In this document: positions 53,118 to 62,541 of the stretch, in pieces
Layout: each line of letters begins with the position of its first letter
How positions within the stretch are numbered: position 1 is the stretch's first letter
Origin: Azoarcus sp. L1K30
Lineage (GTDB): Bacteria > Pseudomonadota > Gammaproteobacteria > Burkholderiales > Rhodocyclaceae
Length of the DNA: 64,000 bases
Assembly (NCBI RefSeq): GCF_018122735.1
Contig: NZ_JAGRRD010000001.1
Span: 3,713,475 to 3,777,474 of the forward strand
Direction of reading: 5' to 3'
Translations under genes and position numbers: made by a program
The notes under the pieces: model-generated
What the model was told of the DNA's origin: nothing
Databases searched by the model: none
Seen by the model: only the letters and a program-made list of their open reading frames with translations

Positions 53118-54650
53118 ATGCAAGAGATCATTCGTCAGCTGGACGAGAAGCGCGCCAAGGCCCGTCTGGGCGGTGGCCAGAAGCGCATCGACGCCCAGCA
53201 CGCCAAGGGCAAGCTCACCGCGCGCGAGCGTATCGAACTGTTCCTTGATGACGGCAGCTTCGAAGAATGGGACATGTTCAAGGAGCACCGCTGCAACGAT
53301 TTCGGCATGAATGCCGATCACGTTCCTGGCGATGGCGTGGTGACGGGCTACGGCACGGTGAATGGTCGCCTGGTGTTCGTGTTCTCGCAGGACTTCACCG
53401 TCTTTGGCGGTTCGCTGTCGGAAACCCATGCGGAGAAGATCTGCAAGGTCATGGACCATGCGATGAAGGTCGGCGCGCCTGTGATCGGTCTCAATGACTC
53501 GGGCGGCGCGCGCATCCAGGAGGGGGTGGACTCCCTCGGCGGCTACGCCGACGTGTTCCAGCGTAACGTGATGGCCTCCGGCGTGGTGCCGCAGATCTCG
53601 CTGATCATGGGGCCGTGTGCAGGCGGCGCGGTATATAGCCCGGCAATGACCGACTTCATCTTCATGGTGAAGGACTCGTCCTACATGTTCGTTACCGGCC
53701 CCGAAGTGGTCAAGACTGTCACCCATGAGGAAGTCACCGCCGAAGAACTCGGTGGCGCGATCACCCACAACACCAAGTCCGGCGTGGCCGACCTCGCTTT
53801 CGAGAACGATGTCGAAGCGCTGATGATGACCCGCCGCCTGGTGGGCTTCCTGCCTTCGAGCAATCGTGAGAAGCCGCCCACGATTCCGATGGTCGATCCG
53901 GCTGATCGGCTGGATTTCTCTCTCGACACGCTGGTACCGGCAAACCCGAATCAGCCCTATGACATGAAGGAGCTGATCGTCAAGATGGTCGATGACGGCG
54001 ACTTCTTCGAACTGCAGCCCGACTACGCCAAGAACATCATCATCGGCTTCGCCCGCATGGAGGGCTCGCCGGTCGGCATCGTCGCCAACCAGCCGCTGGT
54101 ACTGGCCGGTTGCCTCGACATCAAGAGCTCGATCAAGGCTGCGCGCTTCGTGCGCTTCTGCGATGCCTTCAACATCCCCGTGGTGACGCTGGTGGATGTC
54201 CCTGGTTTCATGCCCGGCACCAGCCAGGAATACGGCGGCATCATCAAGCATGGTGCCAAGCTGCTCTATGCCTACGCCGAGTGCACCGTGCCCAAGGTCA
54301 CCCTGATCACGCGCAAGGCTTACGGCGGCGCCTACGACGTGATGAGTTCCAAGCACCTTCGCGGCGACGTTAACTTCGCCTGGCCGTCGGCCGAAATCGC
54401 GGTGATGGGCCCGAAGGGCGCGGTGGAGATCATCTTCCGCGAGGAAAAGAACGATCCCGCCAAGATCGCGGAGCGCGAAGCCGAGTACAAGGCCCGCTTC
54501 GCCAACCCGTTCGTGGCCGGCGCACGTGGCTTCATCGACGACGTGATCATGCCGCACGAGACGCGCAAGCGCGTGTGCCGTTCGCTGGCCATGCTCAAGG
54601 ACAAGGAACTCGAGAACCCGTGGCGCAAGCACGGCAACATTCCGCTCTGA
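53118..54650 (+). CDS. pccB: Propionyl-CoA carboxylase beta subunit
   Basis: Carboxyltransferase subunit of 510 aa that moves CO2 from biotin to propionyl-CoA, giving methylmalonyl-CoA. Oxyanion-hole and CoA-site blocks are [39 protein letters not shown] and [30 protein letters not shown]. Strong AAGGAGG lies before ATG 53118. The operon and sequence favour propionyl-CoA; related carboxylases on acetyl- or methylcrotonyl-CoA cannot be fully excluded. Confidence 0.94.
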   Translation: MQEIIRQLDEKRAKARLGGGQKRIDAQHAKGKLTARERIELFLDDGSFEEWDMFKEHRCNDFGMNADHVPGDGVVTGYGTVNGRLVFVFSQDFTVFGGSLSETHAEKICKVMDHAMKVGAPVIGLNDSGGARIQEGVDSLGGYADVFQRNVMASGVVPQISLIMGPCAGGAVYSPAMTDFIFMVKDSSYMFVTGPEVVKTVTHEEVTAEELGGAITHNTKSGVADLAFENDVEALMMTRRLVGFLPSSNREKPPTIPMVDPADRLDFSLDTLVPANPNQPYDMKELIVKMVDDGDFFELQPDYAKNIIIGFARMEGSPVGIVANQPLVLAGCLDIKSSIKAARFVRFCDAFNIPVVTLVDVPGFMPGTSQEYGGIIKHGAKLLYAYAECTVPKVTLITRKAYGGAYDVMSSKHLRGDVNFAWPSAEIAVMGPKGAVEIIFREEKNDPAKIAEREAEYKARFANPFVAGARGFIDDVIMPHETRKRVCRSLAMLKDKELENPWRKHGNIPL

Positions 54651-54672
54651 TTGCCGCACGAGGAAATAAGAC

Positions 54673-56664
54673 ATGTTTAAGAAGATCCTGATTGCAAACC
54701 GCGGTGAAATCGCCTGCCGCGTCATCAAGACCGCCCGCAAGATGGGCATTGCCACGGTGGCGGTGTATTCCGAGGCCGACAAGGACGCCCTGTTCGTGGA
54801 ACTGGCGGATGAAGGCGTGTGCATCGGCCCCGCGGCCTCCAAGGAGTCCTATCTGGCGATGGACAAAATCATCGCCGCCTGCAAGCAGACCGGTGCCGAG
54901 GCCGTGCATCCTGGCTACGGCTTCCTGTCCGAGAACGCGGAGTTTTCGCGCCGGCTGGAAGAGGAGGGCATCAAGTTCATCGGTCCGAAGCACTACTCGG
55001 TCGCCAAGATGGGCGACAAGATCGAGTCGAAGAAGTTGGCGATCGAGGCCGGTGTGAACACCATCCCCGGCTACAACGATGCGATTGCCGGCCCCGACGA
55101 GGCGGTCGAGATCGCGAAGAAGATCGGTTATCCGGTGATGATCAAGGCATCGGCCGGTGGCGGTGGCAAGGGTCTGCGGGTGGCCTTCAACGACAAGGAG
55201 GCGCATGAGGGCTTCGCTTCCTGCGTCAACGAAGCGCGTAACGCTTTCGGCGACGATCGTGTCTTCATCGAGAAGTACGTGCTGGAACCGCGCCACATCG
55301 AGATTCAGGTACTGGGCGATGCGCACGGCAATTATGTGTACTTGAACGAGCGCGATTGCTCCATTCAGCGTCGTCACCAGAAGGTCATTGAGGAGGCGCC
55401 CAGCCCCTTCGTCGACCCCGAGATGCGCCGCGCAATGGGTGAGCAGGCGGTGGCGCTGGCGCGGGCGGTGAACTACGAGTCGGCCGGTACGGTCGAGTTC
55501 GTGGTGAGCGGCGCGACCAAGGAGTTCTACTTCCTGGAGATGAACACCCGTTTGCAGGTCGAGCACCCGGTCACCGAACTCATCACCGGGCTCGACCTCG
55601 TCGAGCAGATGATCCGCGTGGCTTACGGCGAGAAGCTGCCGCTGAGCCAGACCGATGTCGGCATCAACGGCTGGTCCATGGAGTGCCGCATCAACGCCGA
55701 AGACCCCTTCCGTGGCTTCCTGCCCTCGACAGGCCGACTGGTGAAGTTCCAGCCGCCGGCCGAGGTCGATGGTCAGGTGCGTGTCGACACCGGCGTGTAT
55801 GAAGGTGGCGAGATCTCGATGTTCTACGACTCGATGATTGCCAAGCTCATCGTGCACGGCAAGGACCGCAATGAGGCCATCGAGCGCATGCGCGACGCGC
55901 TCAACGCCTTCGTGATCCGTGGCATCAGCTCCAACATTCCGTTCCAGGCGGCCTTGCTGCAGCATCCGCGTTTCTGCTCGGGCAATTTCAATACCGGCTT
56001 CATCGCCGAGGAATATCCGCAGGGTTTCGACGCGTCGATGGTGCCGCACGACGATCCCGCGCTGCTGGCAGCGGTTGCCACCTTCGCGCGCAAGCGTTAC
56101 ATCGACCGTGCCGTCCAGATCGACGGCCAGCTTGCCGGCCACGGCCGCAAGGTGGCTACCAACTGGGTGGTCGTCATGGCTGGCACGCAGTATCCGTTCT
56201 CCATTCGTCCGATCGAAGGAGGGTTGTCGCTGACCCATGGCGACACGACCTACGACATTGTCTCCGACTGGACCTTTGGCGATCTGCTGTTCAAGGGCAC
56301 GGTCAATGGCCAGCCCATCTGTCTGCAGATCGAGCGCCGTGGGCTGCGCTACTGCATCTCGCATTTTGGCCTGCAGGTCGAACCCATGGTGATGACGGTG
56401 CATGCCGCCCATCTGCTGTCGCTGATGCCCGAGAAGCTGCCGCCTGATCTGTCGAAATTCCTGCTGTCGCCGATGCCCGGTCTGCTGCGCGAGGTGTCGG
56501 TCGTGGAGGGGCAGGAAGTGAAGGCGGGCGAGAAGCTGGCCGTGATCGAAGCGATGAAGATGGAAAACGTGCTCAAGGCGGACTGCGACGTCACGGTGAA
56601 GAAGATCGTCGTTGCGCCGGGCGCCAGCTTGTCGGTGGATGAGGTCATCATCGAGTTCGTTTGA
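54673..56664 (+). CDS. pccA: Propionyl-CoA carboxylase alpha subunit (biotin carboxylase and carrier)
   Basis: Protein of 663 aa. The biotin carboxylase part (about 1-450) has the ATP-grasp loop SAGGGGKGLRV, HIEIQVLGDAHGN, and NTRLQVEHPVTE with the catalytic Glu and Arg. A PCC-type BT domain lies at about 470-590. The C-terminal biotinyl domain carries the lysine in EAMKMEN. It is biotinylated by BirA, also encoded in this window. It follows pccB by 22 bp and is the last gene before a terminator. Confidence 0.95.
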   Translation: MFKKILIANRGEIACRVIKTARKMGIATVAVYSEADKDALFVELADEGVCIGPAASKESYLAMDKIIAACKQTGAEAVHPGYGFLSENAEFSRRLEEEGIKFIGPKHYSVAKMGDKIESKKLAIEAGVNTIPGYNDAIAGPDEAVEIAKKIGYPVMIKASAGGGGKGLRVAFNDKEAHEGFASCVNEARNAFGDDRVFIEKYVLEPRHIEIQVLGDAHGNYVYLNERDCSIQRRHQKVIEEAPSPFVDPEMRRAMGEQAVALARAVNYESAGTVEFVVSGATKEFYFLEMNTRLQVEHPVTELITGLDLVEQMIRVAYGEKLPLSQTDVGINGWSMECRINAEDPFRGFLPSTGRLVKFQPPAEVDGQVRVDTGVYEGGEISMFYDSMIAKLIVHGKDRNEAIERMRDALNAFVIRGISSNIPFQAALLQHPRFCSGNFNTGFIAEEYPQGFDASMVPHDDPALLAAVATFARKRYIDRAVQIDGQLAGHGRKVATNWVVVMAGTQYPFSIRPIEGGLSLTHGDTTYDIVSDWTFGDLLFKGTVNGQPICLQIERRGLRYCISHFGLQVEPMVMTVHAAHLLSLMPEKLPPDLSKFLLSPMPGLLREVSVVEGQEVKAGEKLAVIEAMKMENVLKADCDVTVKKIVVAPGASLSVDEVIIEFV

Positions 56665-56749
56665 TCTGAAGTGTAGTTTCTACGCACTGTTTCGTTCGAT
56701 GGGGAGGGAGACGCTGCCGGCAAGTCCGGCGGGGTGCCCGTCGGAGGGT

Positions 56750-56776
56750 GGGCCCGCGCAAGCGGGCCCTTTTTAT
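56750..56776 (+). terminator. Terminator of the propionate operon
   Basis: A perfect 8-bp GC stem (GGGCCCGC / GCGGGCCC) with a 4-nt GCAA loop is followed by TTTTTATTTT. Confidence 0.92.
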
Positions 56777-56872
56777 TTTCTGGTGTCATTGCCAATGGCG
56801 CGAAACGCGGTGCCATAAACCGGCTATCATTATCCAAAATGACTTAGTGCATATTTGAGGCCAGGACTCGCG

Positions 56873-59317
56873 ATGAAGTCCGCATCTTTCAACGAGATCT
56901 TGACGGCGCTCCCGTTCATCGAACGGGAAGGGCCGTTCGTGCGGATCTTTCTCGATGCCATTCCGGACCTCGTCTTTGTGAAAGACCGGAACGGCTGCTA
57001 CCTCGGTTGCAACAGGGCGTTCGAGTCGAGCATCGGGCGGCTGGAGGCGGAGATCGTCGGCGTCGATGATGGAGCGATTTTTGGTGCGGAAGTCAGGGCG
57101 GCACGGGCTGCGCATGATCGTCTTGCATTCGAGCGCGGGGCGGCGGCACGCCGCGAGGAGCGCATCGTTTTTCCCGACGGTCGTGAACGGGTGCTGGATA
57201 CGCTCACGACGCCGTTTCTCGACGCCGACGGATTCAGTGTGCTGATTGGTATCAGTCGCGACATCTGTGTGCTCAGGCATACCGAAGCGGCCTTGCTCAG
57301 CAGCCAGTCTTTGTTGGAACAGGTGCAGACACTTGCCCGTACCGGCACCTGGACCGTCGATCCTGTCACCAGCGAGCTCACCAACTGGTCCGCGCAAACC
57401 TATCGCAATCTGGGTATCGCCGAAGGGACACCGGCGACTTACGGCACTTTCCTCAATGCGGTGCATCCGGAAGACCGCGCGCGGGTGAACACTGCATGGC
57501 AGGCAGCCCTTGCCGGCGGGCGATACGACATCCAGCACCGGGTTGTCGTCGGTGGCGTGGTCAGGTGGGTCCACGAGCGCGCCGATCTGCGGCGTGACAG
57601 CGCGGGGCACTTGCTGGGCGGTATCGGGATGGTCCAGGACATTACCGAGCAGATGCATGCCGAGCAAAAGCTCAAACAGGCCGCTGCGGTATTCGAGAAT
57701 ACCGCAGAGGCTGTTCTCATCACCGATGTCGATCATCGTATCGTCGCCGTCAACCGCGCGTTTACGGTGATAACGGGCTACACCGCAGACGAGGCGATCG
57801 GGCGCAAGCCCAGCATGCTCAGTTCGGGCCGTCAAGGCGAGTCGTTCTATGCCGGCATGTGGCGCGAGGTCAGCGTGACCGGGCACTGGCAGGGTGAAAT
57901 CTGGAACCGGCGCAAGGGTGGCGAGGTCTTCCCCGAATTGCTCACGGTGTCCACCGTGCGTGACGAGGAAGGATTCATCACGCATTTTGTCGGGGTGTTT
58001 TCAGACATCAGTGCAATGAAGCAGGCCGAGGCGAAATTGCAGCATCAGGCGCACTACGACGCCCTCACCGACTTGCCGAACCGCGTGTTGCTCAATCTGC
58101 GTCTGGAGCACGGCGTGGAGCGTGTTCGCCGCAGCGGGATGATGATGGCCGCGCTGTTCATGGACATCGATCGCTTCAAGAACATCAATGACAGCCTCGG
58201 TCATCCGGTGGGCGACGAATTGTTGATCGAGATCGCGCAGCGCTTGCGTGGGCGGATGCGGGCGGAAGACACCCTGGCCCGCCTCGGTGGCGACGAGTTC
58301 GTGATTCTGCTCGATCGCATCCAGCGCGCCGAGGATGTCGCCAACTTCGCGCAGGAAGTGATCGATCTGATGAACCAGCCCTACCACCTGAGCAGTGGCC
58401 AGGAGGTGTTCGTCGGCGCCAGCATCGGCATCAGCCTCTTTCCGCACGACAACGACGACCACCGCCAGCTTATTCGCAACGCGGACGCTGCGCTCTACGA
58501 GGCCAAGGCGGCCGGTCGCAATGTCTATCGCTTCTATACCGAGGCCCTGACTGCTGCGGCGCAGGAACGGCTCGCGCTCGAGGTTGCGCTGCGGCGGGCG
58601 CTCGAACGCGATGAGTTGGTGCTGCACTACCAGCCCGTGATTGCAGTCGCATCGGGGCACACCATTGGCGTCGAGGCGCTGGTGCGATGGCGGCAGAGCA
58701 GCGGCGAACTGACATCCCCGCAACGGTTCATTCCGGTGGCGGAGGAAACGGGCCTGATCGTTCCGCTCGGGGCCTGGGTCATGGAACAGGCCTGCCGTCA
58801 GGGACGCGCCTGGCTGGACGCGGGAGACGTGCTCTCCGTCGCGGTCAATCTGTCGTCGCGCCAGTTTGCCGATGGCGCGCTGGTGGATATGGTGCGTGGC
58901 GTGCTGGATCGCACCGGGTTTCCCGCCCCGCTGCTGACCCTCGAGCTGACCGAGAGTGCGGTGATGGCACAGCCGGATCGGGCAGTGGACGTCCTGAAGG
59001 CGCTGAAAGCCATCGGTGTCAAATTTTCGATCGATGACTTTGGTACGGGTTACTCCTCGCTGGCGTATCTCAAGCGCTTCCCGGTCGATGCCCTCAAGAT
59101 CGATCGAAGTTTCGTTGCGGACATCGTGCGCGACGAAAGCGATCGCATGATCGTGTCGACCATTGTGGCGATGGCGCACCAGTTGCGGCTCGATGTCATC
59201 GCCGAGGGGGTCGAAACCGCGGAGCAACTGGCGCTTCTCTCCGCGCTTGGATGTGCCGCGTGTCAGGGTTATCTGTTCGGGCACGCAGTCAACGCCAGCG
59301 AGATCTGCGTCAGCTGA
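56873..59317 (+). CDS. PAS-PAS-PAS-GGDEF-EAL cyclic-di-GMP signalling protein
   Basis: Soluble-looking protein of 814 aa; no membrane helices were seen. Three PAS-type sensor modules occupy about residues 25-140, 145-265 and 275-390. The diguanylate cyclase domain (about 400-560) has an intact GGDEF and an upstream I-site RAED five residues before it, so product-inhibited synthesis is possible. The phosphodiesterase domain (about 575-814) has EAL in GVEALVRW and the metal site DDFGTGYSS. Both catalytic motifs are intact, so the net direction is set by the sensors. Monocistronic. Confidence 0.94.
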   Translation: MKSASFNEILTALPFIEREGPFVRIFLDAIPDLVFVKDRNGCYLGCNRAFESSIGRLEAEIVGVDDGAIFGAEVRAARAAHDRLAFERGAAARREERIVFPDGRERVLDTLTTPFLDADGFSVLIGISRDICVLRHTEAALLSSQSLLEQVQTLARTGTWTVDPVTSELTNWSAQTYRNLGIAEGTPATYGTFLNAVHPEDRARVNTAWQAALAGGRYDIQHRVVVGGVVRWVHERADLRRDSAGHLLGGIGMVQDITEQMHAEQKLKQAAAVFENTAEAVLITDVDHRIVAVNRAFTVITGYTADEAIGRKPSMLSSGRQGESFYAGMWREVSVTGHWQGEIWNRRKGGEVFPELLTVSTVRDEEGFITHFVGVFSDISAMKQAEAKLQHQAHYDALTDLPNRVLLNLRLEHGVERVRRSGMMMAALFMDIDRFKNINDSLGHPVGDELLIEIAQRLRGRMRAEDTLARLGGDEFVILLDRIQRAEDVANFAQEVIDLMNQPYHLSSGQEVFVGASIGISLFPHDNDDHRQLIRNADAALYEAKAAGRNVYRFYTEALTAAAQERLALEVALRRALERDELVLHYQPVIAVASGHTIGVEALVRWRQSSGELTSPQRFIPVAEETGLIVPLGAWVMEQACRQGRAWLDAGDVLSVAVNLSSRQFADGALVDMVRGVLDRTGFPAPLLTLELTESAVMAQPDRAVDVLKALKAIGVKFSIDDFGTGYSSLAYLKRFPVDALKIDRSFVADIVRDESDRMIVSTIVAMAHQLRLDVIAEGVETAEQLALLSALGCAACQGYLFGHAVNASEICVS

Positions 59318-59341
59318 GGCATCACAGGCGGGTTGCTATAT

Positions 59342-59370
59342 TTGCGCAATAATAATTTGTTGAATATAAT
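59342..59370 (+). promoter_or_regulatory. Candidate sigma-70 promoter before the KamA-family gene
   Basis: -35 TTGCGC, a 17-bp spacer and a perfect -10 TATAAT lie about 170 bp before the start codon. The remaining 3' stretch to 59541 shows no gene. Confidence 0.55.
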
Positions 59371-59541
59371 TCGCGAACCCAGTGCTGACGGGATCGCCGT
59401 CGGCCGCACCCGGACCGGCATTGAGGCGTTCGCCCATTGACCATACCGCCCCCGGTCCCCACCCATCCCCGGATCTGTCTGCCCATTTGACGATGCTGTT
59501 CAGTCACGGCGGGCGGTGCCCGACGCAAGGAGGAGATCAAG

Positions 59542-60933
59542 ATGACTCAGCAGACGCAGCATCTGGCGCGAACCTGGCCCATTGCCCGTACTGACGACGT
59601 TCAGGATCGACCGTTCCAGATCTATACACAGCGCGATCTCGACCGTATCGAGCCGCTCACACGCCTGTCCGCGGAGGCCCGCTTCGAGATGAAAGTGGTG
59701 TCGACCGTGTTGCCCTTCAGGGTGAACCAGTACGTCGTCGATGAACTGATCGACTGGGATCAGGTTCCCGATGATCCCATCTACCAGCTGACCTTCCCGC
59801 AGCGTGGCATGCTCGCCGACGAACATTTCGAGCGCATCGCAAAACTGTATCGCGAAGGTGCGGACAAGGCCGACATCGAGGCCGCCGCACATGAAGTCCG
59901 GCTCGCACTCAATCCACATCCCGCGGATCAGATGGAAATGAACATGCCGCGGGATGCGGAGGGCAACCGGCTCGAAGGGATTCAGCACAAATATCGTGAA
60001 ACGGTGCTGTTCTTCCCCAGCCAGGGGCAGACCTGCCACAGCTATTGCACCTTCTGTTTCCGCTGGGCGCAATTTGTCGGCGACAAGACCTTGCGTATTG
60101 CCGCATCCGAAGCGCGAATGTTGCACGACTACCTGCGGGATCACCAAGAGGTGACCGACCTGCTGTTTACCGGTGGCGACCCGATGGTGATGAAGACGAA
60201 ACACCTGCAGGGTTACCTTGAGCCCCTGCTGGCGGCAGAATTCGATCACATTCAGACCATCCGCATCGGTACCAAGGCGCTGAGTTTCTGGCCGCACCGC
60301 TTCCTGGGGGCTGCGGATGCGGATGAGCTCATTGCGCTGTTGGAACGGATGGTCAAGGCTGGCAAGCATGTTGCTCTGATGGCGCACTATAACCACTGGC
60401 GCGAGATGGAAACCCCGGCAGCGCGTGCGGCGATCCGCCGCATTCGCGGCACCGGCGCGGTGATTCGTGCCCAGGGGCCGTTGATCCGTCACATCAACGA
60501 CGATCCCGATGTCTGGGCACGAATGTGGAAGACGCAGGTCAGCCTTGGCATCGTGCCGTACTACTTCTTCGTCGAGCGCGATACCGGGGCACGCAACTAC
60601 TTCGAGGTGCCACTGGCGCGGGCCTGGGAGATCTACCGCGGCGCCATTCAGCAGGTGTCCGGACTTGCACGTACGGCGCGCGGTCCGAGCATGAGCGCCA
60701 GTCCGGGCAAGGTCGAGGTGCAGGGCGTGTCGGAGATCAACGGCGAGAAGGTCTTCGTGCTGCGCTTCATTCAGGGGCGGAATCCGGACTGGGTGCAACG
60801 CCCCTTCTTTGCCAAATACGATGATCAGGCCACCTGGCTGCACCACCTCAAGCCGGCATTCGGCGAAGAGAAGTGGTTCTGGGAAGACGAATACCAGGCG
60901 ATCCGCGAGGAAAAGGTGGGCGCAGCCGCCTGA
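59542..60933 (+). CDS. KamA-family radical SAM protein (lysine 2,3-aminomutase-like)
   Basis: Radical SAM/PLP enzyme of 463 aa. The cluster motif CxxxCxxC reads TCHSYCTFCFRW near residue 170. LLFTGGDPMVMKT is the SAM-binding GGE-like motif (here GGD). The late SPGKVEV provides a candidate PLP lysine, as in lysine 2,3-aminomutase. It is longer than the EF-P modifying EpmB enzymes, and no epmA or efp gene is near. The substrate is unknown. Strong AAGGAGG lies before the ATG. A large hairpin follows. Confidence 0.88.
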   Translation: MTQQTQHLARTWPIARTDDVQDRPFQIYTQRDLDRIEPLTRLSAEARFEMKVVSTVLPFRVNQYVVDELIDWDQVPDDPIYQLTFPQRGMLADEHFERIAKLYREGADKADIEAAAHEVRLALNPHPADQMEMNMPRDAEGNRLEGIQHKYRETVLFFPSQGQTCHSYCTFCFRWAQFVGDKTLRIAASEARMLHDYLRDHQEVTDLLFTGGDPMVMKTKHLQGYLEPLLAAEFDHIQTIRIGTKALSFWPHRFLGAADADELIALLERMVKAGKHVALMAHYNHWREMETPAARAAIRRIRGTGAVIRAQGPLIRHINDDPDVWARMWKTQVSLGIVPYYFFVERDTGARNYFEVPLARAWEIYRGAIQQVSGLARTARGPSMSASPGKVEVQGVSEINGEKVFVLRFIQGRNPDWVQRPFFAKYDDQATWLHHLKPAFGEEKWFWEDEYQAIREEKVGAAA

Positions 60934-60958
60934 TCCGGGCAAGGGCGCAGCTGTGTCA

Positions 60959-60990
60959 TGCAACGGGCCCGGGCAGTCGGGCCCGTTGCA
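60959..60990 (+). terminator. Hairpin after the KamA-family gene
   Basis: A perfect 13-bp stem (TGCAACGGGCCCG / CGGGCCCGTTGCA) with a 6-nt loop lies 25 bp after the stop. It has no T run, so it is a terminator candidate only. Confidence 0.6.
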
Positions 60991-61048
60991 GTTGACGCGG
61001 CGGCCAATCGCCGGATGATATCTCTCGTGGCAGGCCGGGGAGTCGTCG

Positions 61049-61912
61049 ATGCGTCTGGATAATGGCAGGGAAAGCAGCAATATCGAGGATCGACGTGGCG
61101 AGGGTGGACCACGTCGCGGATTGGGCGGTGGCGGCCGGATTGGTATCGGCACCATCGTACTGGTGCTGGTGGCGATGTATTTCGGCGTCGATCCAAGTAT
61201 CGTGCTCAACGGCGCAGGGGTGATGAGTCCGCCGACGGCGGAGTCGTCCCGCCCACCTGCGTCCGCGCAGGACGATTCCGCCCGCTTCGTCTCCATGGTA
61301 CTCGCCGATACCGAGGACACCTGGCGAGCGCTGTTCAGTGGGGGTGGTCGCCGCTACGTCGAACCTCGGCTGGTGCTCTATCGCGGCGCGACTCAGAGCG
61401 CGTGTGGACTCGGGCAGGCCGAAATGGGGCCCTTCTACTGCCCTGCCGACAGCAAGGTCTATCTCGACCTGGATTTCTTCGCCGAACTTCGCAGCCGCTT
61501 TCACGCGCCGGGGGATTTCGCGCAGGCCTACGTGATTGCCCACGAGATTGGCCATCACGTGCAGAACCTGTTCGGTATTTCCGCCAAGGTTCAGGATGCG
61601 CGCCAGCGTCTTTCGGCGCGCGAGTCCAACCTGCTGTCGGTCAAGCTGGAACTACAGGCCGATTGCCTGGCCGGGGTGTGGGCACACCACGCCGAGCGCA
61701 GCCGGCAGGTGCTCGAGGCCGGCGACCTCGAGGAGGCACTCGCGGCCGCGGCGGCCACGGGGGACGACACCTTGCAGAAGCAGGCGCGAGGCTACGCCGT
61801 GCCCGACAGCTTTACGCACGGTAGCGCGGCGCAGCGTGCGCAATGGTTTCGCACTGGATTCAATGCAGGCAGCTTGCGCGCCTGTGACACGTTCAGCGTC
61901 GCCGCTCATTGA
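61049..61912 (+). CDS. Neutral zinc metallopeptidase, YpfJ family
   Basis: Protein of 287 aa. A glycine/arginine-rich cytoplasmic N-terminus is followed by one membrane helix (about residues 32-50, IGIGTIVLVLVAMYFGV). The large outer part holds the zinc motif HEIGHH in AYVIAHEIGHHVQNLFG near residue 170, and a downstream ELQADCLAGVWAHH, whose Glu/Asp may be the third ligand. The early CGLGQAEMGPFYCPADSKVYLDLDFF is typical of the family. Substrate unknown. Confidence 0.9.
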   Translation: MRLDNGRESSNIEDRRGEGGPRRGLGGGGRIGIGTIVLVLVAMYFGVDPSIVLNGAGVMSPPTAESSRPPASAQDDSARFVSMVLADTEDTWRALFSGGGRRYVEPRLVLYRGATQSACGLGQAEMGPFYCPADSKVYLDLDFFAELRSRFHAPGDFAQAYVIAHEIGHHVQNLFGISAKVQDARQRLSARESNLLSVKLELQADCLAGVWAHHAERSRQVLEAGDLEEALAAAAATGDDTLQKQARGYAVPDSFTHGSAAQRAQWFRTGFNAGSLRACDTFSVAAH

Positions 61913-61947
61913 CCGTCTGACGGGCATGTGCGCGCAGGTGTCCTCAC

Positions 61948-62427
61948 TCAGCCTGCGGCCAGGCGGGCAAACGCGTCCACGACTTCAGGCGGGGCCTGAA
62001 CCAGTTCGATCAACACCCCTTCGCCCCCGATCGGAAACTCGTCGTTGCCCTTCGGGTGCAGGAAGGTGATGTCGAAGCCGGCCGCGCCGCGGCGGATGCC
62101 GCCGGGTGCAAAGCGTACGCCTTGAGCCGTCAGCCATTCCACCGCCTTGGGAAGATCATCGATCCAGATCCCGACATGGTTCAGCGGGGTGGCGTGAACG
62201 GCGGGCTTTTTCTCGGGGTCGAAAGGCTGCATCAGATCGACCTCGACCTTGAACGGGCCAGCACCCATGGCACAGATATCCTCGTCCACATTCTCGCGTT
62301 CGGAGACGAAGTTGCCGGTGATCTCGAGGCCAAGCATGTCTACCCACAAGGTCTTGAGTTTTTCCTTGCTGGGACCGCCGATGGCAATTTGCTGAATGCC
62401 GAGGACTTTGAACGGACGCTGGGACAT
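61948..62427 (-). CDS. VOC-family protein, methylmalonyl-CoA epimerase-like
   Basis: Vicinal oxygen chelate protein of 159 aa with two beta-alpha-beta-beta-beta modules. The N-terminal metal ligand is replaced by Gln in [10 protein letters not shown]. The second half has [18 protein letters not shown] and [15 protein letters not shown]...[10 protein letters not shown], close in wording to methylmalonyl-CoA epimerases. Such an enzyme is needed between PccAB and the mutase, and none is in that operon. The shared 12-bp motif upstream supports the link. A glyoxalase-like role remains possible. Confidence 0.78.
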   Translation of the reverse strand: MSQRPFKVLGIQQIAIGGPSKEKLKTLWVDMLGLEITGNFVSERENVDEDICAMGAGPFKVEVDLMQPFDPEKKPAVHATPLNHVGIWIDDLPKAVEWLTAQGVRFAPGGIRRGAAGFDITFLHPKGNDEFPIGGEGVLIELVQAPPEVVDAFARLAAG

Positions 62428-62443
62428 GAAGGACTCCTGGTTG

Positions 62444-62468
62444 GCGTGGATTAATAATCCATAATTAT
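62444..62468 (-). promoter_or_regulatory. Candidate operator before the epimerase-like gene
   Basis: On the minus strand ATAATTATGGAT (62457-62468) is identical to the motif before mcm. It is extended here into the palindrome TGGATTATTAATCCA. Confidence 0.5.
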
Positions 62469-62541
62469 AGAGGATGGAGGCTCCAACAACGATGGGAAAT
62501 CCAACGCGACGAATGGGGCGATTCAGAATGCGCCCGTGAAG

